DNA from: an uncultured Porphyromonadaceae bacterium
Lineage (GTDB): Bacteria > Bacteroidota > Bacteroidia > Bacteroidales > Muribaculaceae
Assembly (NCBI GenBank): GCA_937901905.1
Contig: CALDIF010000064.1
Span: 1 to 33,165, forward strand
Direction of reading: 5' to 3'
Length of the DNA: 33,165 bases
Below, one piece after another: positions 15,586 through 22,549 of the stretch (the stretch's first letter is position 1; every line of letters starts with the position of its first letter). The notes under the pieces were generated by a model that was not told the origin of the DNA, made no database searches, and saw nothing but the letters and a program-made list of their open reading frames with translations. A program made the translations under genes and the position numbers.

Positions 15586-17400
15586 TTAAAAAAGGCGTTT
15601 GAGTAGGTCGGCGCGATGAAGACGACGTAGCGCAGCGGTAATCTCACGACGATACTTCGGATCGTACCAGAAGAAATAACGTCGTTGTGCAAGCTTTTCC
15701 TCTTTAGTGTGGGCGCAATAAACCGGTTGTAACGTGTAGGGATGCACGCCGGTGTAAAAAGCCTCGGTTGATACTGTCATCGGAGTGGGGGTGAAGTCCT
15801 GAACTTGCTCGAGGTGAAAATCGAGTTCACGCATGATTACAGCAAGTTCTGCCATGTCTTCCTCGGAGCAACCCGGGTGCGATGAGATAAAATACGGTAT
15901 CAGTTGTTGGCGCAGACCGTACTTGCTGTTAACGCGGTCAAACAGTGCCTTGAAACGCTTGAACAGTTCAAACGGTGGCTTTCGCATTATGTTTAACACG
16001 TTGTCGGCGGTATGTTCGGGTGCCACCTTAAGCCTGCCGCTGACGTGAAAACGAATCAGTTCCTCATTATAACGTCGATTAACCTCGTCAATGTGTTTGT
16101 TACCGGTGATAAACATTGACAAGTCGTAGCGCACTCCACTGCCGATGAACGATTTTTTCACGGCAGGCAAGGCATCAACAGCATGGTAAATGTCAAGCAG
16201 TGCACTGTGGTCGGTGTTGAGATTGGGACACGGCTTGGGGTGTAAACATGAAGGACGGGCACAACGTTGGCATATGTTCGGGTCTTTGCCTCCGAGGGCG
16301 TACATGTTGGCGCTGGGACCGCCCAAGTCGCTGATGTAACCTTTGAAATCGTCCATTGCAGTCACCTGTTGCACCTCACGCATGATACTCGTCTTGCTGC
16401 GTGATGCGATGAACTTGCCCTGGTGAGCACTGATGGTACAGAACGCGCACCCACCGAAGCAACCTCGGTGCAAGCACACCGAGTGGCGTATCATCTCGTA
16501 GGCCGGTATGCGCTTGCCATTATAGCGAGGGTGAGGCAAGCGGGTATATGGCAGGTCAAATGAGGCATCAATTTCGGCAGTGGTCATCGGCGGATTGGTG
16601 CGATTAACCTTGATTGCCACATCACCGGTCGCTTGCCACAGTGTATGCCCGTGCCACAGGTTAGACTCGACTTCTATCGCCTTGAAGTTGGCTGCTTGCG
16701 CACGCTTGTCGCGCAAGCACTGCTCGTAAGACGCGAGTACGGTATCGTCGCAGTCACCGTTCGGAATTTCGTTGAGCGGACGGCGCACCACAGTTTGCGC
16801 AACATTAACTATGCTGTCAATGTGTTCGCCGTCGGCGATGCGCCCGGCTATCTCCACCATCGGTTTCTCGCCCATGCCGTACACGAGCATATCGGCAGGA
16901 CTGTCCATCAATATTGACGGTCTTAATGAGTCTTGCCAGTAATCGTAATGGGCAAGCCTGCGGAGTGATGCCTCGATGCCACCCACAACAACCGGCACGT
17001 CGCCCCACAGTCGCTTGAGAGCCTCGGCGTAAACAATGGTAGGGTAGTCGGGACGTGCTCCGGCACGACCGTCGGGGGTGTAGGCATCATCGCTGCGACG
17101 GCGGCGTGCTGCGGTATAATGATTTACCATGCTATCCATTGCCCCGGCACTCACAGCGAAAAACAACCGTGGACGACCTAATTTCTTGAAATCGCGCAGG
17201 TCGTCACGCCAGTTGGGCTGTGGCACGATAGCGACACGATAGCCGTGTGCTTCGAGTACACGACCTATCACGGCAGCACCCATTGACGGGTGGTCAATGT
17301 AAGCATCGCCGGTGAAGAAAATCACGTCCGCCTGTTCCCAGCCGAGGTGGCGCATTTCCTTGATAGTCGTGGGCAACCATTGCCCTTCAATCTTTGCCAA
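15586..17400 (-). CDS. ygiQ: YgiQ-family radical SAM protein
   Basis: Radical-SAM protein of unknown reaction, widely conserved. The 604-residue product starts with the N-terminal domain WLPTTIKEMRHLGWEQADVIFFTGDAYIDHPSMG. The 4Fe-4S motif is CFGGCAFC (Cys314, Cys318, Cys321; C-x3-C-x2-C). A second Cys-rich stretch ICQRCARPSCLHPKPC lies near residues 385-400, and the C-terminal domain contains DFTPTPMTVSTEAFYTGVHP. No ATG precedes the conserved WLPTT block: a TAA lies four codons upstream, so translation must begin at TTG 17400 or CTG 17409. It follows uvrB after 85 bp and is the last gene of the minus-strand run. Confidence 0.93.
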   Translation of the reverse strand: MAKIEGQWLPTTIKEMRHLGWEQADVIFFTGDAYIDHPSMGAAVIGRVLEAHGYRVAIVPQPNWRDDLRDFKKLGRPRLFFAVSAGAMDSMVNHYTAARRRRSDDAYTPDGRAGARPDYPTIVYAEALKRLWGDVPVVVGGIEASLRRLAHYDYWQDSLRPSILMDSPADMLVYGMGEKPMVEIAGRIADGEHIDSIVNVAQTVVRRPLNEIPNGDCDDTVLASYEQCLRDKRAQAANFKAIEVESNLWHGHTLWQATGDVAIKVNRTNPPMTTAEIDASFDLPYTRLPHPRYNGKRIPAYEMIRHSVCLHRGCFGGCAFCTISAHQGKFIASRSKTSIMREVQQVTAMDDFKGYISDLGGPSANMYALGGKDPNICQRCARPSCLHPKPCPNLNTDHSALLDIYHAVDALPAVKKSFIGSGVRYDLSMFITGNKHIDEVNRRYNEELIRFHVSGRLKVAPEHTADNVLNIMRKPPFELFKRFKALFDRVNSKYGLRQQLIPYFISSHPGCSEEDMAELAVIMRELDFHLEQVQDFTPTPMTVSTEAFYTGVHPYTLQPVYCAHTKEEKLAQRRYFFWYDPKYRREITAALRRLHRADLLKRLF

Positions 17401-17485
17401 CTTTCTCAGTTATAAATTAACGTGATAGTGTTCATGCCACACGTCTCAAGGTTATTACCGACCAATAGCGATACGAATACTCCAA

Positions 17486-19591
17486 TTAATCGGAAAGGTC
17501 GGCTTGCAACCTGATTATTTCATCGCGATATTGAGCGGCCTCAATGAAGTCCATGCGTTTAGCCGCCTCGATCATCAACTGTTTGAGGTGCTCAATCGCC
17601 TGCTCGCGTTGATTGTTACTCATGTATTTGACGACAGGATCGGCTACCATGCCACTTGAACGGTCGAACTCGGCTGCCACTTGCTGTTGCAGCGAAGTTA
17701 AAGCATCGTGCGAATCATGTCCGCCACTTGATGTGGCAACATTGCTCTCGTAGCGACGGGCGTGCTCGCGAGCCTTGTCGCTGCGGTGCATGTCGGTGTC
17801 GGCTCCGATGATTGCATTACGCGCTTTTACAATGGCTTGTGGCGTGATGCCATGTTGCTCGTTATATTGCATCTGTAAGGTGCGACGGCGCTCGGTTTCG
17901 TCAATGGTGAGTTGCATACTCTCGGTGACATTGTCGGCATACATGATGACAAGACCGTTGATGTTGCGAGCGGCGCGACCGGCAGTTTGAGTGAGTGACC
18001 GCCGACTGCGCAGGAAGCCTTCCTTGTCTGCATCGAGAATTGCAACGAGTGACACTTCGGGTAAGTCAAGACCTTCACGCAGGAGGTTGACACCGACCAG
18101 CACGTCAATGGCTCCGGCGCGCAGGTCGTCAAGAATTTGAATGCGATCCATCGTTTCGACATCGCTGTGCATATAGGCGCAGCGCAAGTCCAACTTGGCA
18201 AGATAAGCGGTCAACTCCTCTGCCATGCGCTTGGTGAGCGTGGTGACCAGCACACGCTCGCCATGTTCTACACGTAGCGTGATCTCCTCGATGAGATCAT
18301 CAATTTGGTTGAGTGAGGGTCGGACTTCGATTTTCGGGTCAAGCAGGCCTGTGGGACGAATGATTTGTTCGACCACAACACCCTCGGAGCGTTCGATCTC
18401 GTAGTCTGCCGGCGTGGCACTGACATAAATCGTTTGTCCTGTCAAGGCTTCAAATTCCTCAAACCGCAAGGGACGATTGTCCATAGCCGCCTCGAGCCTG
18501 AAGCCGTAGTGCACGAGATTGGTTTTGCGAGAACGGTCGCCACCGTACATTGCCCTTATTTGAGGCACAGTGACATGGCTCTCATCAATGATAGTGAGGA
18601 AATCGTTCGGGAAATAGTCAAGCAAGCAGAATGGGCGCGCACCCGGTTTGCGTCCGTCGAAGTAGCGAGAGTAATTCTCGATGCCCGAGCAGTAACCCAT
18701 CTCGCGTATCATCTCCATGTCGTAGGTTACGCGTTCCTGCAGCCGTTTGGCCTCGGCATAACGTTCCTCTCGCCTGAAGGCGGCAACTTGAGTTTCAAGA
18801 TCAACATCAATTTGAGCCAATGCACCGGAGGCTCTCTCTTTGGTGGTGACAAAGATATTGGCAGGGAAAATCTTGAAACCGTCAACCGGTTCGCGCTCGG
18901 TGAGTGTGACCGGATCTAACACCTGCATAGACTCTATTTCGTTGCCCCAAAAGATGACTCGCAGCAAGATGTCCTCATCGCTCAAGAAAATGTCTACAGT
19001 GTCGCCCTTGACACGGAAGTTGCCCATGCGCATGTCCACTTCGTTGCGCGAGTACATCGCATCAACGAGCATGCGCAGCAGCGCGTCGCGTCCCAAGGTG
19101 TCGCCAACATGTAACTCGATTGCACCGGCCGCGATGTCTTCAGGATTACCCATGCCGTACAGACAACTCACACTACTCACAACGACAATGTCGCGCCGTC
19201 CGCTGAGCAATGCAGTCACCGTAGACAAACGCAAGCGTTCGATCTCCTCGTTGATGGCAAGATCTTTCTCAATGTACTTGTCGCTGCTGGGAATATATGC
19301 TTCGGGCTGGTAATAGTCGTAGTAACTCACGAAGTAGTGTACCGCATTAGATGGGAAAAACGAGCGCATCTCGGCGTACAACTGTGCGGCGAGTGTCTTA
19401 TTGTGACTCAATATTAACGTCGGTCGACCTGTGCGTGCAATAACATTCGCCATCGTGAACGTCTTGCCCGACCCTGTCACGCCCAATAACGTTTGGAATG
19501 GAGCCCCGCCATCAACCCCACCCACCAGTTGTTCAATGGCTTGCGGTTGGTCGCCGGTGGGACTGTAAGGAGATTGTAACTTGAAGTTCAT
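17486..19591 (-). CDS. uvrB: Excinuclease ABC subunit B
   Basis: UvrB is the damage-verifying helicase-like subunit of nucleotide excision repair; it is loaded by UvrA and recruits UvrC. The 701-residue product has Walker A GVTGSGKT (residues 37-44) and the DNA-binding beta-hairpin region YYDYYQPEAYIPSSDKYIEK. The DEAD-like motif is TIIDESHVTVPQIRAMYGG. Helicase motifs V and VI are GVNLLREGLDLPEVSLVAI and QTAGRAARNINGLV. The UvrC-binding UVR domain is at the C-terminus (LKQLMIEAAKRMDFIEAAQYRDEI). Start is ATG 19591, 19 bp after the acidic membrane protein gene. uvrA is encoded 9 kb away in the same window; no uvrC is present. Confidence 0.98.
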   Translation of the reverse strand: MNFKLQSPYSPTGDQPQAIEQLVGGVDGGAPFQTLLGVTGSGKTFTMANVIARTGRPTLILSHNKTLAAQLYAEMRSFFPSNAVHYFVSYYDYYQPEAYIPSSDKYIEKDLAINEEIERLRLSTVTALLSGRRDIVVVSSVSCLYGMGNPEDIAAGAIELHVGDTLGRDALLRMLVDAMYSRNEVDMRMGNFRVKGDTVDIFLSDEDILLRVIFWGNEIESMQVLDPVTLTEREPVDGFKIFPANIFVTTKERASGALAQIDVDLETQVAAFRREERYAEAKRLQERVTYDMEMIREMGYCSGIENYSRYFDGRKPGARPFCLLDYFPNDFLTIIDESHVTVPQIRAMYGGDRSRKTNLVHYGFRLEAAMDNRPLRFEEFEALTGQTIYVSATPADYEIERSEGVVVEQIIRPTGLLDPKIEVRPSLNQIDDLIEEITLRVEHGERVLVTTLTKRMAEELTAYLAKLDLRCAYMHSDVETMDRIQILDDLRAGAIDVLVGVNLLREGLDLPEVSLVAILDADKEGFLRSRRSLTQTAGRAARNINGLVIMYADNVTESMQLTIDETERRRTLQMQYNEQHGITPQAIVKARNAIIGADTDMHRSDKAREHARRYESNVATSSGGHDSHDALTSLQQQVAAEFDRSSGMVADPVVKYMSNNQREQAIEHLKQLMIEAAKRMDFIEAAQYRDEIIRLQADLSD

Positions 19592-19610
19592 GAATGTTTA
19601 TTGCACTATA

Positions 19611-20096
19611 TCAATAATCGTCATCGTACTCATCGTCGTCATCGTACTCATCATCGTCGTACTCATCATCATCATTGTCGTCGTAAGTTTCACCGTACCA
19701 AGTCACCTTGTGTGATGCCTCTTTGATAGCGCTCAAGTGAGCGTTGTACATCTTGTCGTATCCTTCCCTATAACCGTCCCTGTATCGTTGACCATCTTTA
19801 CCGGAGTATCGGCACTTGTCGTTATAGCCGGCTTTGTAATGGACGAGGGCGTCGGCATATCCTTGCGACTGTCCGCGTTTCATGCCTTCGGCGTAGTAAT
19901 CCACAGGAATGATGGTGTCTTGAGTGAACTCTCTCACCATCGACAGGGCGTTTTCTCGAGAGGGCGTGTACATGTACTCTCTCGAGTTGCCTTGTGGAGC
20001 ATTGTTGCTCAATACCGAGAACAACCCGACGAGCAGCGAACCCACTATACCGAGCAGGCACACACCGTAGGCTATGGTGAGCGGACGAATTTTCAT
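19611..20096 (-). CDS. Small membrane protein with Gly-Tyr repeats and acidic Asp/Tyr tail
   Basis: I do not recognise a family. The 161-residue product has one N-terminal membrane segment (about residues 7-30, LTIAYGVCLLGIVGSLLVGL within it). It continues with a polar middle region containing spaced G-Y pairs (GYADALVHYKAGY, YRDGYREGYDKMY, about 79-117). The tail, residues 139-161, is made almost only of Asp, Glu and Tyr, in DDDEY-like units. The tail DNA is a run of GAT/GAC-rich short repeats (19613-19680) prone to slippage. The ATG overlaps the gmd stop codon in ATGA, so it is translationally coupled to gmd and 19 bp from uvrB. It is probably anchored in the inner membrane or secretion-signal bearing, with an exposed acidic tail; metal binding is only a guess. 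Confidence 0.75.
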   Translation of the reverse strand: MKIRPLTIAYGVCLLGIVGSLLVGLFSVLSNNAPQGNSREYMYTPSRENALSMVREFTQDTIIPVDYYAEGMKRGQSQGYADALVHYKAGYNDKCRYSGKDGQRYRDGYREGYDKMYNAHLSAIKEASHKVTWYGETYDDNDDDEYDDDEYDDDDEYDDDY

Positions 20097-21160
20097 GCTT
20101 GTTTCATATCGTGCTCCACCATGCGACGCACGAGGGTTTCAAATGAAGTTTTAGACGGGTTCCAACCTAAACGCTCGCGAGCCTTGCTCGGGTCACCGAG
20201 AAGTTGGTCGACCTCAGCAGGGCGGAAGAAACGAGGATCCACTTCCACCAGTACACGCCCGGTCGCTCGTTCAATACCGCGCTCGTTGGCTCCACTGCCT
20301 TGCCACTCGAGTTCCATGCCGGCATGGTGGAATGCAAGGGTGCAGAATTCGCGCACAGTGTGATATTCTCCCGTCGCGATCACGTAGTCGTCGGGCTCGG
20401 GTTGCTGCATGATCAACCACATGCATTCAACGTAGTCGGGTGCATACCCCCAGTCGCGACGGGCATCGAGGTTGCCGAGGTATAATTTCTCTTGCTTGCC
20501 ATGGGCAATACGAGCCGCTGCCATCGTGATTTTGCGCGTCACAAAGGTCTCGCCTCGTCGCTCACTCTCATGGTTGAAGAGAATGCCGTTGCAACAGTAC
20601 ATACCGTAACTCTCGCGGTAGTTTTTCATAATCCAGTAAGCATACAACTTAGCGGCAGCGTAGGGACTGCGAGGATAAAAAGGTGTGGTTTCGCTCTGTG
20701 GAATTTCTTGAACTTTGCCGTATAGTTCGCTTGTGCTCGCCTGATATATGCGAGTGCAATGTTCGCGGTGAGCGATGCGCACACTCTCGATTAATCGCAG
20801 TGTCCCCACCGCATCGACATCGGCAGTGTATTCCGGTACATCAAACGATACCTTGACGTGACTTTGAGCCGCGAGATTGTAAATTTCGTCGGGTTTCACA
20901 TTTTCGATAATGCGAATAAGCGAACTGCTGTCGGTCATGTCGCCGTAGTGCAAGTCCACGAGACGGTCGCGATGCATATCGCGTACCCACTCATCGAGGT
21001 ACAAGTGCTCGATGCGACCCGTGTTGAACGTGCTGCTGCGTCGTATAATGCCATGTACTTCGTATCCCTTGTCAAGCAATAACTCGGCAAGATAACTGCC
21101 GTCTTGACCTGTGATGCCGGTGATGAGAGCCACCCGGCGTTTTGTCTCGTCGTGTGCCAT
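20093..21160 (-). CDS. gmd: GDP-mannose 4,6-dehydratase
   Basis: Converts GDP-D-mannose to GDP-4-keto-6-deoxymannose, the first step to GDP-L-fucose and related 6-deoxyhexoses for surface glycans. The 355-residue product is an extended SDR. It has NADP-binding GITGQDGSY (residues 15-23), the substrate-loop segment RRSSTFNTGRIEHLY, and catalytic Thr143/Glu145 in STSELYG with Tyr167-xxx-Lys171 (YAAAK), spaced as in E. coli GMD. ATG 21160 is preferred; a GTG at 21169 overlaps the xseB stop. No fcl/wcaG reductase is adjacent, so the pathway's next enzyme must lie elsewhere or another product is made. It is co-transcribed with xseB upstream and the acidic protein downstream. Confidence 0.97.
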   Translation of the reverse strand: MAHDETKRRVALITGITGQDGSYLAELLLDKGYEVHGIIRRSSTFNTGRIEHLYLDEWVRDMHRDRLVDLHYGDMTDSSSLIRIIENVKPDEIYNLAAQSHVKVSFDVPEYTADVDAVGTLRLIESVRIAHREHCTRIYQASTSELYGKVQEIPQSETTPFYPRSPYAAAKLYAYWIMKNYRESYGMYCCNGILFNHESERRGETFVTRKITMAAARIAHGKQEKLYLGNLDARRDWGYAPDYVECMWLIMQQPEPDDYVIATGEYHTVREFCTLAFHHAGMELEWQGSGANERGIERATGRVLVEVDPRFFRPAEVDQLLGDPSKARERLGWNPSKTSFETLVRRMVEHDMKQA

Positions 21161-21165
21161 AGTGT

Positions 21166-21378
21166 TCACTCGCTTGTTTCCAATTCTTGTAAGATTGACT
21201 TGAGCTGCTCATCGGTCTTGGCAAGTCGCTCGCGACAGTAAACGATGAGTTCCTTGGCGCGAACCGTGTAGGCGGCAAGTTTGTCAAGGTCGCAATCCTT
21301 GTCCTGCATCTTGCGAACCAAATCTTCAAGTTCGGTTATGGCGGCGGTATAGCCGGTCGGTGTTTCTTGCGTATCCAT
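21166..21378 (-). CDS. xseB: Exodeoxyribonuclease VII small subunit
   Basis: The small subunit binds XseA to form exonuclease VII, which degrades single-stranded DNA. The 70-residue product MDTQETPTGYTAAITELEDL... has the family pattern: YTAAITELEDLVRKMQD, then DCDLDKLAAYTVRAKELIVYCRERL, ending in a helical, Leu-rich tail. The frame is open to 21531, but the ATG at 21378 gives normal length and sits just after a well-formed promoter (21400-21431). The usual partner xseA is not in this window; upstream is a 232-bp non-coding region. gmd starts 5 bp after its stop. Confidence 0.9.
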   Translation of the reverse strand: MDTQETPTGYTAAITELEDLVRKMQDKDCDLDKLAAYTVRAKELIVYCRERLAKTDEQLKSILQELETSE

Positions 21379-21399
21379 ATTCGTTATATGTTTAACCCA

Positions 21400-21431
21400 C
21401 AAAGGTACAAAAAACTTTCGACCGATGCAAG
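21400..21431 (-). promoter_or_regulatory. Promoter of the xseB-gmd-uvrB-ygiQ run
   Basis: On the minus strand CTTG (21431-21428), a 20-bp spacer and TACCTTTG (21407-21400) match the Bacteroidetes promoter (3 of 4 bases in the -33 box, exact -7 box). The predicted transcript would begin about 15-20 nt before the xseB ATG. Confidence 0.7.
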
Positions 21432-21556
21432 TTACTGTGGGGTGGCGGTATGCAAGTTTGCAAAGATGACAGCAATATGCAGGTAACCGAAGATAGAGTG
21501 CCACATTAAATACTCGGAAGTTCGTTAACACAAGAGTGTTGACGAACCCCAGAGTT

Positions 21557-21589
21557 GCAACAGAGCGTGTGAAATAACGACTCTGTTGC
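21557..21589 (-). terminator. Inverted repeat, candidate terminator of the receptor/lipoprotein operon
   Basis: GCAACAGAG (21557-21565) and CTCTGTTGC (21581-21589) form a perfect 9-bp stem with a 15-nt loop, 21 bp beyond the lipoprotein stop codon. No strong T-run follows on the minus strand, so a terminator role is likely by position but not certain. Nothing else stands out between it and the xseB promoter. Confidence 0.45.
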
Positions 21590-21610
21590 GTTTATGACTT
21601 GTGTCGCTCG

Positions 21611-22492
21611 TTACTTGAGATAGTAAAGGGTGCCACTGTTGGTGTAGTGCAACCCGAAGCAGTCAAACTCCACTGAGTAATGCCCTGTCTCGTAGTTGAC
21701 CTCGGCGGACAGTCCGGTTACCGTGCGAGTGTCCATCGGTGTCCATGTGGTGCCGTTGAGAAACTCGGGGATAACCTCGTCCGCAGCGATATTATAACCT
21801 GTCGCGCTTACCGAAATTTGTGCAGACGTGAGAGGTATGCGCAATTCACTCATGCGAGGCATTGCAGCCACAAAACTGATGTTGTGAATGTTAACGCTTC
21901 CACCGGAGGTGTCGCTCGTGGGTAAGTGGAAAGAGAAGTATGTGTCATTGCACGAACTGTAAGTCTTGGTGTCAACAAAGGCAAGCAATTCGGTATAGGT
22001 ATATTCAATCTTGTCGTCACCCTGCGGGTAACTGAATTGGACGGGGGATAGGATAGTGGTGCTATAAGTGTTGCCGCGAGCGACAATGTCCATCGACAAC
22101 TTCATCACCTTGTTTCGAAAATCGGCAAACCCACTTACATTTTTCACTGTGTAACCGTCCATGGGAACGAGTTCACCAACGCTGCTGAAACCAATGAGGT
22201 CATCGTCGCGGTAGGAGAGGATAACGTTGTTTAATGCAAAAGTTATCTCGGGCATGCGAGGCGCGAAAGTGATGCCGCTGAAACTCAAGTTGGCAACTCC
22301 TTCGGTGTAGTTGAACTCGAAGGCGATGTCGCACACGTCGGTCATGTAGGGTGAACCGTCAACCGTCACAGCAACGAGTTGATCGTTAAGACTGCGTGTC
22401 CCGGTGTGTATCGGCTTGTCACTGTTTCCACCACATGCGGTCATTGCGAATGTTACGGCAACAACTGTCAAATAACTGAATACTTTATTCAT
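21611..22492 (-). CDS. Lipoprotein with two tandem related beta-rich domains
   Basis: Family not recognised with confidence. The 293-residue product has a lipoprotein signal peptide ending in the lipobox MTAC (Cys20). Two similar segments then follow. The first, about 60-150, includes ISF-like GITFAPRMPEITFALNNVIL, LVPMDGYTVKNVSGFADF and KVMKLSMDIV. The second, about 195-290, includes ISFVAAMPRMSELRIPLTSA, TPMDTRTVTGLSAEV and HYSVEFDCFG. The shared order (F-x-MP-x-hydrophobic strands, PMD-x-T-V-x-x-S/G, amphipathic strand) indicates an internal duplication. It resembles in style the calycin-like lipoproteins of Bacteroidota. It lies 57 bp after a TonB-dependent receptor gene and is probably its accessory ligand-binding or surface subunit. 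There is no strong acidic surface-export signal after Cys20. Confidence 0.75.
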   Translation of the reverse strand: MNKVFSYLTVVAVTFAMTACGGNSDKPIHTGTRSLNDQLVAVTVDGSPYMTDVCDIAFEFNYTEGVANLSFSGITFAPRMPEITFALNNVILSYRDDDLIGFSSVGELVPMDGYTVKNVSGFADFRNKVMKLSMDIVARGNTYSTTILSPVQFSYPQGDDKIEYTYTELLAFVDTKTYSSCNDTYFSFHLPTSDTSGGSVNIHNISFVAAMPRMSELRIPLTSAQISVSATGYNIAADEVIPEFLNGTTWTPMDTRTVTGLSAEVNYETGHYSVEFDCFGLHYTNSGTLYYLK

Positions 22493-22549
22493 AATGCTTC
22501 TTGTTGTGAATGCTGATATTTGTATTGATGGTTTTTTATCTTGGCGTAC

